DNA of 64,000 nucleotides from Polynucleobacter sp. AP-Nino-20-G2 (GTDB taxonomy: Bacteria; Pseudomonadota; Gammaproteobacteria; Burkholderiales; Burkholderiaceae), in NCBI RefSeq assembly GCF_018688235.1, contig NZ_CP061313.1:1595130-1659129 (forward strand), written 5' to 3'. A model generated the notes under the pieces. That model searched no databases. It was given only the letters and a program-made list of their open reading frames with translations, and was not told the origin of the DNA. The position numbers were made by a program, and so were the translations under genes. Below are positions 1-7,145 of the stretch, piece by piece (the first letter of the stretch is position 1; every line of letters begins with the position of its first letter).

Positions 1-369
1 AGACGTAATAAGCTATCCGATAAGCTTTGGGAACAGATCCAATTAGCTGAAGCTAAAAGCGCTGGCACAAGCTATGCCCCATTGAAAACCAAACGATTAA
101 AAGATATTGAAGGCAATATCAAAATCTTAGAAGTGCCAAAACGTATCAAGCCTTGGTGGTTTACTGCCCAAAATGGCAAGTCCTGCCTTGTTGTCAGGTA
201 CGGATCCAAAACGCTAGAAATATCACAAGGTAAATCGGCTATTGAGCTAGATAAGCCCTATGAACTTATACATACATTAGAGATGATTAAAACGGCTGTA
301 GAAGCTGGCGAGCTAGATGCACAAATAGAGCGGGCGGCTGGACTGCTTAAAGAAGGGTTTCTCAAATGA
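1..369 (+). CDS. Element small-gene module protein, 5'-truncated by window
   Basis: The reading frame is open from base 1 and ends at TGA 369, so the start lies upstream of the window; the TTG at 82 is probably internal. The visible part begins RRNKLSDKLWEQ and aligns along its length with the protein at 38464-38907 (RRNKMANKIAEQ). Both share an aromatic KPWWF / RQWFY motif, a YGSK motif and an acidic C-terminal helix. The two are paralogues, one per element, each followed by a gene for a protein of about 48 residues. Function unknown. The small basic N-terminus and conserved core suggest an element-encoded DNA- or RNA-associated protein, but that is a guess. Confidence 0.75.
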   Translation, partial: RRNKLSDKLWEQIQLAEAKSAGTSYAPLKTKRLKDIEGNIKILEVPKRIKPWWFTAQNGKSCLVVRYGSKTLEISQGKSAIELDKPYELIHTLEMIKTAVEAGELDAQIERAAGLLKEGFLK

Positions 370-515
370 AGAAATACTTACTATGGGTACGTATTAACCA
401 AACCCAAACCGCCAATACGATTGTGTATGCAGAAGGTCAATATCAAGCCAGGCAATTGGGTGAGATGCAGTACGGCATAGGAAATGTACTTAATTACACA
501 GAAATTCATGAATAA
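366..515 (+). CDS. 49-residue element protein
   Basis: ATG at 366 overlaps the TGA of the preceding gene (ATGA), indicating translational coupling. The 49-residue product MKKYLLWVRINQ... matches the pattern of the 48-residue product at 38967-39113: Y-x-x-(W/Y)-V-R-x-N near the start, an Ala-rich middle and a QYG-x-x-N motif near the end. The conserved position after the paralogous upstream gene in both elements is the main evidence that this short frame is a real gene. No family was recognised. Confidence 0.65.
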   Translation: MKKYLLWVRINQTQTANTIVYAEGQYQARQLGEMQYGIGNVLNYTEIHE

Positions 516-538
516 TAAGCATTGGGTTAAATACATTA

Positions 539-721
539 ATGCGCTTCTATGAATTTGGCATTAAACCCATTAAACCCTTATCAGCCCTAACCCCTGAAAA
601 AGCACGCCTTGCCCACCTCAAGCAATCTAGCGAGCGAGCCAAAAAACTTTATAAGGCTGAACGAGAGCGACAAAACCTGATTAAATCCCAACGTAAGATT
701 TTTAATCTTTCGAGACCTTGA
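539..721 (+). CDS. Small basic phage/plasmid-type protein
   Basis: 60 residues, strongly charged, with a Lys/Arg/Glu-rich helical middle (residues 18-52) and a short N-terminal MRFYEFG. Such short basic proteins are common in betaproteobacterial phages and plasmids, but I cannot name a family. It sits on the same strand as its neighbours in the element 1 small-gene module, 23 bp after the 49-residue gene. No strong ribosome binding site precedes ATG 539. Function unknown. Confidence 0.5.
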   Translation: MRFYEFGIKPIKPLSALTPEKARLAHLKQSSERAKKLYKAERERQNLIKSQRKIFNLSRP

Positions 722-832
722 TTCATTTTGACTGAAATCGGGCTGGTTTTTGGTGGTTTTAAGTCAAAAAAGGGATCAATTATCATGACGGATGTCAGGC
801 TATGCTACGCTGGCTTTAAATACCTTTATCAC

Positions 833-849
833 CGTTACTTTAAGTAACG
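833..849. repeat. Palindrome CGTTACTT-N-AAGTAACG, copy 1
   Basis: Perfect 8-bp inverted repeat with a single central base (T). The same palindrome occurs at 13252-13276 and 14752-14772 around the element 1 integrase. It lies in the gap between the 60-residue gene and the gene at 908. Confidence 0.7.
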
Positions 850-907
850 ATTGGCTACCTGCAATACTAGAAAACTCAAATTAAGCAACCGCAAAGAAAA
901 TCTAATC

Positions 908-1249
908 ATGCCTAAATCACTTGAAGATTATCAGCTTGAATTTGATCACCTTGATCAATACTTGTCTGACTCTTTAGATAATGGAATCATAACGGGGGAT
1001 CACTATGACAATGCCGGAATGATCATTAGCGCTCTATATCCTGATGAGACTCGTAGCATTAATATGAAGAATGGAAATCTTGACGAAGGCTCGGACCCAG
1101 ATGATATTGGCGGGATTCCGATGCTAGATATGCTATTTAAGGCAGTTGATGATAAGAAACAATTTGTGAGTGATTTTAGAGAGGCAATTAAAGAATGCCG
1201 AAACTACAATATTGATGAGGTTGTAGCTGAAATTATCAAATCAAGATAA
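908..1249 (+). CDS. Acidic hypothetical protein
   Basis: ATG 908 gives a 113-residue acidic protein (MPKSLEDYQLEFD...). The frame is open back to a TTG at 851, but that extension overlaps the palindrome region and looks non-coding. Asp/Glu are spread along the chain, with an EGSDPDD segment in the middle and a C-terminal helix (residues 77-113). It ends 4 bp before the exonuclease-like gene at 1254, so the two are probably co-transcribed. No family recognised. Confidence 0.5.
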   Translation: MPKSLEDYQLEFDHLDQYLSDSLDNGIITGDHYDNAGMIISALYPDETRSINMKNGNLDEGSDPDDIGGIPMLDMLFKAVDDKKQFVSDFREAIKECRNYNIDEVVAEIIKSR

Positions 1250-1253
1250 CTAC

Positions 1254-1910
1254 ATGACCAAAACCATTATTTTCGATACCGAAGCTACGGGCATAAAAGA
1301 ACCCGTATTAATTGAAGCTGCTTGGGTTGAGCTTGAGTCTATTGAGCCCTTTACTGTTACCAACCCTTTCGTACAGCGTTATAACCCTGGTAAACCCATT
1401 ACCCTTGGTGCACTAGCTACTCATCACATTATGGATGAAGAGTTAGTTGATTGCCCACCAGCAGCTAGCTTCACCTTGCCTGGGCATGTGGACTACATCA
1501 TTGGGCATAACGTGGACTTTGACTGGGAAGTAATTGGCAAACCTGAAATCAAACGTATTTGCACGCTGGCACTTGCTCGCAAGCTTTGGCCAGATTTAGA
1601 TAGCCATAATCAAAGCGCACTGATGTATTACTTAGAGCGGGCTACAGCACGTGAGCAATTACGCAATGCCCACTCAGCCATTGCAGATGTTGGTGTTTGT
1701 GCTGTGATCCTTGATCATATTTGCCAGCAGCTAGGCGTTAAAACTATTGAAGATTTATATAAGGAATCCGAGAAGGCTAGAACCCCAACCACAATGCCAT
1801 TTGGCAAACATAAAGGCTTATTGCTAGCGGATGTTCCCAGTGATTACAAACAGTGGCTACTGACTCAAGGAGATATTGATCCCTACTTACGGAAGGCATT
1901 AGGAGCATAG
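1254..1910 (+). CDS. DEDDh 3'-5' exonuclease (ExoX-like) with C-terminal DUF3820-type domain
   Basis: 218 residues. The N-terminal exonuclease fold shows the DEDDh motifs: ExoI FDTEATG (residues 7-13), ExoII GHNVDFD (about 84-90) and ExoIII AHSAIADV (about 139-146, with catalytic His and Asp). The C-terminus (about 182-212) contains MPFGKHKG and a YKQWLL segment, as in the DUF3820 domain often attached to exonuclease X-like proteins of mobile elements. It likely degrades single-stranded or nicked DNA in the cytoplasm. Its role in the element is unknown: replication, recombination or interference with other mobile DNA are all possible. It is the last gene of the plus-strand module and is followed by a hairpin terminator at 1961-1992. 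Confidence 0.8.
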   Translation: MTKTIIFDTEATGIKEPVLIEAAWVELESIEPFTVTNPFVQRYNPGKPITLGALATHHIMDEELVDCPPAASFTLPGHVDYIIGHNVDFDWEVIGKPEIKRICTLALARKLWPDLDSHNQSALMYYLERATAREQLRNAHSAIADVGVCAVILDHICQQLGVKTIEDLYKESEKARTPTTMPFGKHKGLLLADVPSDYKQWLLTQGDIDPYLRKALGA

Positions 1911-1960
1911 ATTTAAATCCTATGGCACGCTTATTCAATCTCGCCCGACCCACCAAAAAT

Positions 1961-1992
1961 AAAGCCCTTGAATGCAGATTCAGGGGCTTTTT
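1961..1992 (+). terminator. Rho-independent terminator after the exonuclease gene
   Basis: Inverted repeat with arms AAAGCCCtTGAAT and ATTCAgGGGCTTT around a 4-base loop, one mismatch, ending in a run of five T. It terminates the plus-strand module and could also act on convergent transcription from 2059. Confidence 0.75.
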
Positions 1993-2058
1993 CATTACAG
2001 AAACTGAAGAATTTAGTGCAACGGTCTATATGTCCGCTGGTCATTTATTCATGGAAAC

Positions 2059-2874
2059 TTAAGCTAGGCGGCTGTTTAAGGATTTAAATATTTCCCCGCT
2101 CTTGTCGGTGAGTTCATCCATTATTGTGTAGTGATTTTTTTCGAGTATATTTTTAAAACTACCTGCAGCTTTGAATGAACTTCTATAGCTCGCAAAATCA
2201 ATTGACTGCCTCTGCATCTCAGGTAACTCAGCTCCACCTACAAAGACATCTAATGGCTTAATGAGATCTTGTTGAAGTAGCATAGGAGAATTTTTTAATA
2301 CGGCGCTCTCATCTAGCTGTAGTTTGTCATTGATGTAGCAGTGCTTCATCGGCTCTAAATCATAAATTCCACTAATCGCAGTTCCACCTAGAACGCAGTC
2401 TTCATCCTGAACCATGGATACGAGATGGGCACCCGCAGACCAACCTAAAAGCCATATCTTTTGAGAAGCAATGTTCTGCTCTTTCATATAAGCTCTAATT
2501 GCTTTTAGACCATCTCTTACGTCCTGAATAATTTCATTCATATTAGCATGGGGTGCCAATCGATATCCAAGCATGGCAACACTAAAACCAGCCTCAACTA
2601 ATGGCGGGGCAATAAAAGTAAAGTCGTCCTTAGATCGCATTTGCCAAAACCCGCCATGCAGAAAGACAATCACGGGAGCATTATTGCCTGCGGAAAAAAA
2701 ATCAAAGGATTGAGATTTAGAATTCCCATATGAAATATCGCGATCACCATGGAGCCTTTCCTTGGCGGAGATACTAGACTGAACCCATGACTGCACAATC
2801 TCCGAACTCTTAGCAACGGCTAAGGAATTGTTATAAGCCTTATCTAAATCTTCTTTGGATAAATTTTTCCACAT
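2059..2874 (-). CDS. Alpha/beta hydrolase, kynurenine-formamidase/esterase type
   Basis: 271 residues. It has an HGGFW oxyanion-hole motif (about residues 74-78) and a nucleophile elbow GWSAGAHL (about 144-151). A C-terminal KNHYTIMDEL region probably supplies the catalytic His. HGGxW plus GxSxG is typical of the arylformamidase/carboxylesterase group, which hydrolyses amide or ester bonds of small molecules. It is transcribed divergently from the amidase gene at 2930 across a 55-bp gap, so a shared promoter region is likely. Context suggests hydrolysis of an imported nitrogenous compound; the substrate cannot be told from sequence. Confidence 0.8.
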   Translation of the reverse strand: MWKNLSKEDLDKAYNNSLAVAKSSEIVQSWVQSSISAKERLHGDRDISYGNSKSQSFDFFSAGNNAPVIVFLHGGFWQMRSKDDFTFIAPPLVEAGFSVAMLGYRLAPHANMNEIIQDVRDGLKAIRAYMKEQNIASQKIWLLGWSAGAHLVSMVQDEDCVLGGTAISGIYDLEPMKHCYINDKLQLDESAVLKNSPMLLQQDLIKPLDVFVGGAELPEMQRQSIDFASYRSSFKAAGSFKNILEKNHYTIMDELTDKSGEIFKSLNSRLA

Positions 2875-2929
2875 GCCCTAAACTCCTTATGTAGCTTCTA
2901 GATTCTAAATACTCTTTCAATTTTCCATT

Positions 2930-4108
2930 ATGCCCACAATCTTCGAACGCGATATCGTCAATGCTTTCTGTAAAGAAGCGCCGATAGAGATTATTTCTGA
3001 CGACTCCGGTCCACTGAGTGGACTTACTTTTGGCGTGAAAGATGTATTTGATATTGCCAATGTTCCCACCGGATTCGGAAGCCCAGCTTGGCTTAATACA
3101 CACCCCATTCCCAGCAAGACCGCCCCTTTTATCTCAAGCCTTGTTGATGCTGGTGCATCACTAGTTGGCAAAACACATACTGATGAGCTGACCTATAGCA
3201 TTTTGGGTATAAACGCACATTACGGCACCCCTATAAATACGGCCGCTCCTGATAGAGCTCCGGGCGGATCATCCAGTGGATCAGCCGCTGCAGTTGCCGC
3301 CAAATTAGTTGACTTTGCTATTGGCTCAGATACTGGTGGCTCTGTTAGGACCCCAGCAAGTTTTTGCGGTATTTATGGCTTCCGCCCAACCCATGGCCGT
3401 ATAAGCCTTGAGAATGCTCGTCCACTCGCAAAAAGTTTTGATACCTTAGGATGGTTTGCGCGCGATCCAGAAATTCTCCTGAGGGTTGGCGAAACCCTTC
3501 TCAATGAAACTCGCGCTACTAAATCAAAACCATCCTACTTTTTCTTAAAAGAGGCATTTGATTTATTGCCCGCTAATGTTGCCGAACAGGCAAAAGAAGC
3601 TATTGCACTTCGACTAGGAAATTCTCCAATTTCTACTGTGAGTATCGGTAATCATGACCTTCAAGAATGGGCAGAAACTTTCCGCATTCTTCAAGGAGCA
3701 GAAATCTGGAAAGAGCATGGGGAATGGGCCAAGGAGCACTTTAATGAAATGGGGCCGGGGATAAAAGAGCGCTTTGAGGCTGCTAGCTTGATCACGGAAG
3801 AGCAACGGAAAGCTGCCCTACTAAAAAAAATTCAAGTGATATCAATCCTTGATCAATTGCTCACCGAGAATACCTACCTCATACTGCCAACAGTAATTGA
3901 TATTGCCCCTCGCCTGAATTCCACACCCGGCGAATTAGATGCCTTTCGAAAAAATAGCTTCAAACTACTATGCATCGCTGGTCTTTGTGGACTTCCACAA
4001 GTGACTTTACCCTTGCTTACTGTTGAACATGCACCATTTGGGGTATCCATCCTGGCCAAGCAAAATATGGATATGCCCCTTTTGAGTGAAATCAGTGCAC
4101 CAAAGTGA
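2930..4108 (+). CDS. Amidase-signature family amidohydrolase
   Basis: 392 residues. Amidase-signature hallmarks are present: catalytic Lys in FGVKDVF (about residue 37), the Gly/Ser-rich GGSSSGSAA (about 111-119) and the nucleophile region GSDTGGSVR (about 133-141), giving a Ser-cisSer-Lys triad. It hydrolyses a carboxamide and releases ammonia, probably in the cytoplasm. It heads the plus-strand cargo operon, followed by a NitT/TauT-type ABC transporter, so it likely processes what that transporter imports. It is shorter than GatA (about 480), so I do not call it glutamyl-tRNA amidotransferase. Biuret, mandelamide or other amides are possible substrates. Confidence 0.88.
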   Translation: MPTIFERDIVNAFCKEAPIEIISDDSGPLSGLTFGVKDVFDIANVPTGFGSPAWLNTHPIPSKTAPFISSLVDAGASLVGKTHTDELTYSILGINAHYGTPINTAAPDRAPGGSSSGSAAAVAAKLVDFAIGSDTGGSVRTPASFCGIYGFRPTHGRISLENARPLAKSFDTLGWFARDPEILLRVGETLLNETRATKSKPSYFFLKEAFDLLPANVAEQAKEAIALRLGNSPISTVSIGNHDLQEWAETFRILQGAEIWKEHGEWAKEHFNEMGPGIKERFEAASLITEEQRKAALLKKIQVISILDQLLTENTYLILPTVIDIAPRLNSTPGELDAFRKNSFKLLCIAGLCGLPQVTLPLLTVEHAPFGVSILAKQNMDMPLLSEISAPK

Positions 4109-4175
4109 AGAATAGTAATCGTTAACACCTACAAGTTAGCCTTAGGATGCATACATTACTTAAAGGAATGGATGC

Positions 4176-5171
4176 ATGAACACAAAACAATACTCAAGAC
4201 GTAATGCTTTAGTACTCGGACTTAAATCTAGTCTTGCTTTGGCCATGGGATCTATGGGCCTTAGCGCAAAAGCACAAGAAAAGAAGTTACTAATTGGTTA
4301 TTGGCCAATTGCAGCTGGTCTACCTTTTTATGCTGCTGTAGAACGCGGCCTCTTTAAGCAAGCCGGAGTAAATGTCGAGGCTGTGAAGTTTGCAAGCCCA
4401 AACCAGGTAGTTGAAGCCATGATCGCTGGCAGGATTGATGGTTGCGCAAACGGGGTAGCCATTACAGCGCTTGCCTTAGCGGATGCCCAGTCACCTGGCT
4501 CAATCAAATTCACCTGCATGAATTATGCAAACGAAAAATATATCTTGGACCAAGTGATTGTTCCAATCAATTCCAGCATTAAAGGAATTTCTGAACTTGC
4601 TGGTAAAAAAGTGGCTTGTGGCCCTGGAATTAATAACGTTACCCTTGCTAAAGCTGTACTCGCAGGGGCAGGAGCAACCAATGCGCAAGTCATTGAATTA
4701 CCGATTGCTCAAATTCTTCCAGCTTTAGTAGCCGGTCAAATTGATGGCGCTTATGTACTAGAGCCAACTGCCGTTATTGGAAAACAACAAAAAATCTCTC
4801 GCTCAATTGGCGCAGGAGTTGTATCGAAATATGTTTTGGGTGACAACCTTCCATGGATTGGTGGTGCTGCTGCCCTAAACACAAAGACACTCAAAGAAAA
4901 AGCTGACTTAGTTAATGGATTCCTTAAGGGATATGCGGGGGGTGTTGATTATGTTCGCAAAGAAGGTATGGCTGCTAATCAATACCTAAAGGGCTACACA
5001 GCGATTGACGGTGATTTAGCAAAAGAAGTACCAATTAGCGGATACATTCAATATAACGAAGTGAAAGCTGCTGATGTAAAGGCTTTGCAAAGATTATTTG
5101 ATGTCTTTACCGAGCGTAAGGTGTTTGAAAAACCGATCTCGGCACTAACACTCATCTACAAGCAGTCCTAA
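4176..5171 (+). CDS. ABC transporter substrate-binding protein, NMT1/THI5 (SsuA/TauA) type
   Basis: 331 residues. The N-terminus has a twin-arginine-like SRRNALVLG followed by a hydrophobic stretch ending at an AKA site near residue 33, so it is exported. The mature part begins IGYWPIAAGLPFYAAVERG and continues with EAMIAGRIDGCANG and a second lobe, the fold of NitT/TauT/THI5-like periplasmic binding proteins. It delivers a small nitrogen- or sulfur-containing organic solute to the permease at 5174. A ribosome binding site (AAGGAA) precedes ATG 4176. Ligand unknown; these proteins bind sulfonates, nitrate or pyrimidine precursors. Confidence 0.88.
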   Translation: MNTKQYSRRNALVLGLKSSLALAMGSMGLSAKAQEKKLLIGYWPIAAGLPFYAAVERGLFKQAGVNVEAVKFASPNQVVEAMIAGRIDGCANGVAITALALADAQSPGSIKFTCMNYANEKYILDQVIVPINSSIKGISELAGKKVACGPGINNVTLAKAVLAGAGATNAQVIELPIAQILPALVAGQIDGAYVLEPTAVIGKQQKISRSIGAGVVSKYVLGDNLPWIGGAAALNTKTLKEKADLVNGFLKGYAGGVDYVRKEGMAANQYLKGYTAIDGDLAKEVPISGYIQYNEVKAADVKALQRLFDVFTERKVFEKPISALTLIYKQS

Positions 5172-5173
5172 TA

Positions 5174-5947
5174 ATGAATTTGAAACATCGTAAGCACCTA
5201 TTTATGGTGCTTCCCTTTATTGGGCCGATCCTGCTTTATCTACTCTGGTCACTAACACTATCGGCCAAGTGGGTATCACCAACCTTGCTACCTGCTCCGG
5301 ATGCAACCTTTGAATACATGGGTCACCTTTTTGTTACGGGCGCTATTTTCAAGGACCTCTGGGCTACTGTTCTTCGTACCTTCTATGCATTTCTGATTGC
5401 ATGCGTTATTGGCGTTCCTCTTGGAGTCATTTTAGGCAGCTCAGTACCAGCCTACAGAAGTGTTGAATTTTTGATTGATTTTTTCAGATCAACACCATCT
5501 TCAGCATTGATTCCTTTGTTTATGCTGATCTTCGGTATTACTGATATTAATAAAATTGCTATCGCTGCTTTTGCAGCTGTACTTGTCATTCTCTTCAATA
5601 GCGCGTATGGCGTAATGAATGCTAAGAAAACTCGAGTGATGGCTGCCAAGACTATGGGCATTAGTAACTTCCATATCTTCAAGGACGTACTGCTCATGGA
5701 AAGCCTACCGCAAACCTTTGTAGGACTTAGAACCGGTGTATCTCTCGCACTGGTCATTGTGATTGTTGCCGAGATGTTCATTGGATCTGAGGCTGGTCTT
5801 GGACATCGAATTATCGATGCCCAGCAAGTCTTCAATATCAAAGATATGTATAGCTCAATCCTTATTACCGGCGCTCTTGGTTACGCTCTCAATTTAATCT
5901 TTATGGCAACTGAATCGAAGTTAGTTCACTGGAGCGGAAAAGCATGA
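5174..5947 (+). CDS. ABC transporter permease, NitT/TauT type
   Basis: 257 residues with about six hydrophobic segments, beginning with FMVLPFIGPILLYLLW. The family EAA-like loop lies around residues 165-185 (AAKTMGISNFHIFKDVLL), where the ATPase docks. It starts 2 bp after the binding-protein stop codon and overlaps the ATPase start by 4 bp (ATGA), so the three genes form one operon. It forms the inner-membrane channel for the solute bound by the protein at 4176. Confidence 0.9.
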   Translation: MNLKHRKHLFMVLPFIGPILLYLLWSLTLSAKWVSPTLLPAPDATFEYMGHLFVTGAIFKDLWATVLRTFYAFLIACVIGVPLGVILGSSVPAYRSVEFLIDFFRSTPSSALIPLFMLIFGITDINKIAIAAFAAVLVILFNSAYGVMNAKKTRVMAAKTMGISNFHIFKDVLLMESLPQTFVGLRTGVSLALVIVIVAEMFIGSEAGLGHRIIDAQQVFNIKDMYSSILITGALGYALNLIFMATESKLVHWSGKA

Positions 5948-6714
5948 GTCAAAATCCGCCACGCACGCACGTCACTATTAAGAACTTATGCAAAGAGTTT
6001 GGCGGCGCAACCCTTTATAAAGACTTTAATTTTGAAATTCCGTATGGAAAGATTGTTTCTATATTTGGTCCAAATGGATGTGGAAAATCTACCCTCATTA
6101 ATATGATCGCAGGGTTAATACCCTATGACTCTGGTCAGGTTTTGTTTGATGGAAAAGATTTAAAAGATACCAAGATTGGTTATGTATTTCAAAACTACAG
6201 AGATGCTCTATTTCCGTGGATGAGTTCCCGTGACAATATCGCCTATCCGCTGAGGCGCACTGGAATGAGCGAGGCTAAGGTAGCAGCTCGCGTTGAAGAA
6301 TTGGTTCAGCTATTTGAAATTAGATTCAATCTGGATCTATACCCTTATGAGCTGTCTGGGGGGCAACAGCAAACCATATCAATCATGAGGGCCTTAGCGC
6401 CCAAGCCAGAGATACTCTTCTTAGATGAGCCATTCTCAGCCTTAGACTTTGAAATGACACTTTTCATCAGAGAAAAGCTGCAAGAAGCCAATATTGCTAC
6501 CGGAACAACGATGATGATCGTCTCACATGATCTTGAGGATGCAGTCTTTCTAGCTGATGAAATCCTCCTTCTCACAAGAAGGCCAACGGCGATTGCCTCT
6601 CTTTTGTATTTTGATATGCCAAAACCACGCTTACCTGAAGCAGTGAGTCATCCCGATTTCATTCAGATCAAATCAAAAGCACTTGAAATCTTTCAGGCAG
6701 AGATGCGAAAATAA
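5944..6714 (+). CDS. ABC transporter ATP-binding protein, NitT/TauT type
   Basis: 256 residues. Walker A GPNGCGKST (about residues 43-51), a Q-loop in GYVFQNYRDALFPW, signature LSGGQQQT (about 138-145), Walker B ILFLDEPFSALD (about 157-168) and a switch His in VSHDLEDA. The FPWMSSRDN segment is typical of SsuB/TauB/NrtD-type ATPases. It energises the permease at 5174. It starts inside the permease stop codon and ends 5 bp before the lipocalin-like gene. Confidence 0.92.
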   Translation: MSQNPPRTHVTIKNLCKEFGGATLYKDFNFEIPYGKIVSIFGPNGCGKSTLINMIAGLIPYDSGQVLFDGKDLKDTKIGYVFQNYRDALFPWMSSRDNIAYPLRRTGMSEAKVAARVEELVQLFEIRFNLDLYPYELSGGQQQTISIMRALAPKPEILFLDEPFSALDFEMTLFIREKLQEANIATGTTMMIVSHDLEDAVFLADEILLLTRRPTAIASLLYFDMPKPRLPEAVSHPDFIQIKSKALEIFQAEMRK

Positions 6715-6719
6715 GCCTC

Positions 6720-7145
6720 ATGGAAAGCAAAAAGTCGCTTGTAGGGACATGGAAACTATTCTCCTATGAGGTTGAGGTCAAAGAATCTGGTGAGTTTTTT
6801 TATCCTCTGGGAGAAAATCCTACTGGATTCATCTGCATTACTGAGAACAACCATGTCATGGTGACGCTTACTGGTGAAGGTCGGAAGCCAGCCTCAAGCA
6901 GCGAAGACAGTACAGAGTTATTAAATAGCTTAGTGTCCTATGCAGGTACTTATCGCATAGAGGGTAATGAGTGGATCACGAGCGTTCAGGTTGCCTGGAA
7001 GCCTGATTGGGTTAACACCGAGCAAAGACGTCAATTTGAAATCAAAGATAACCATCTGCGTGTTTTGACTACTTGGCGCGTCATGCCTAATTGGGCAGAT
7101 AAAGGTCTACAGCGTAGCATTTTGACCTTTGTTAAAACAGATTAA
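6720..7145 (+). CDS. Lipocalin-like domain protein
   Basis: 141 residues. It starts KKSLVGTWKLFSYEV and has alternating beta segments through to SILTFVKT, matching the bacterial lipocalin-like domain (PF13924-type) found as single-domain proteins beside catabolic genes. No signal peptide, so probably cytoplasmic. It is the last gene of the operon beginning at 2930 and overlaps the convergent 811-residue transporter gene by 4 bp at the stop codons. It may bind a hydrophobic or aromatic small molecule; no ligand can be assigned. Confidence 0.75.
   Translation: MESKKSLVGTWKLFSYEVEVKESGEFFYPLGENPTGFICITENNHVMVTLTGEGRKPASSSEDSTELLNSLVSYAGTYRIEGNEWITSVQVAWKPDWVNTEQRRQFEIKDNHLRVLTTWRVMPNWADKGLQRSILTFVKTD

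Noticed and set aside
1922..2062. Short plus-strand frame MARLFNLARP...
   Set aside because: It runs through a strong terminator hairpin; similarity of FNLARP to the end of the 60-residue protein is too short to rely on.
2930..4108. Amidase as GatA
   Set aside because: Too short, no gatB or gatC adjacent, and located in a catabolic cargo.
4109..4175. Riboswitch upstream of the binding-protein gene
   Set aside because: Only 67 bp and no recognised conserved fold.
4176..5947. Assignment of the NitT-type transporter as thiamine-precursor ThiXYZ
   Set aside because: The binding-protein family fits, but no tenA or other thiamine salvage gene is nearby.
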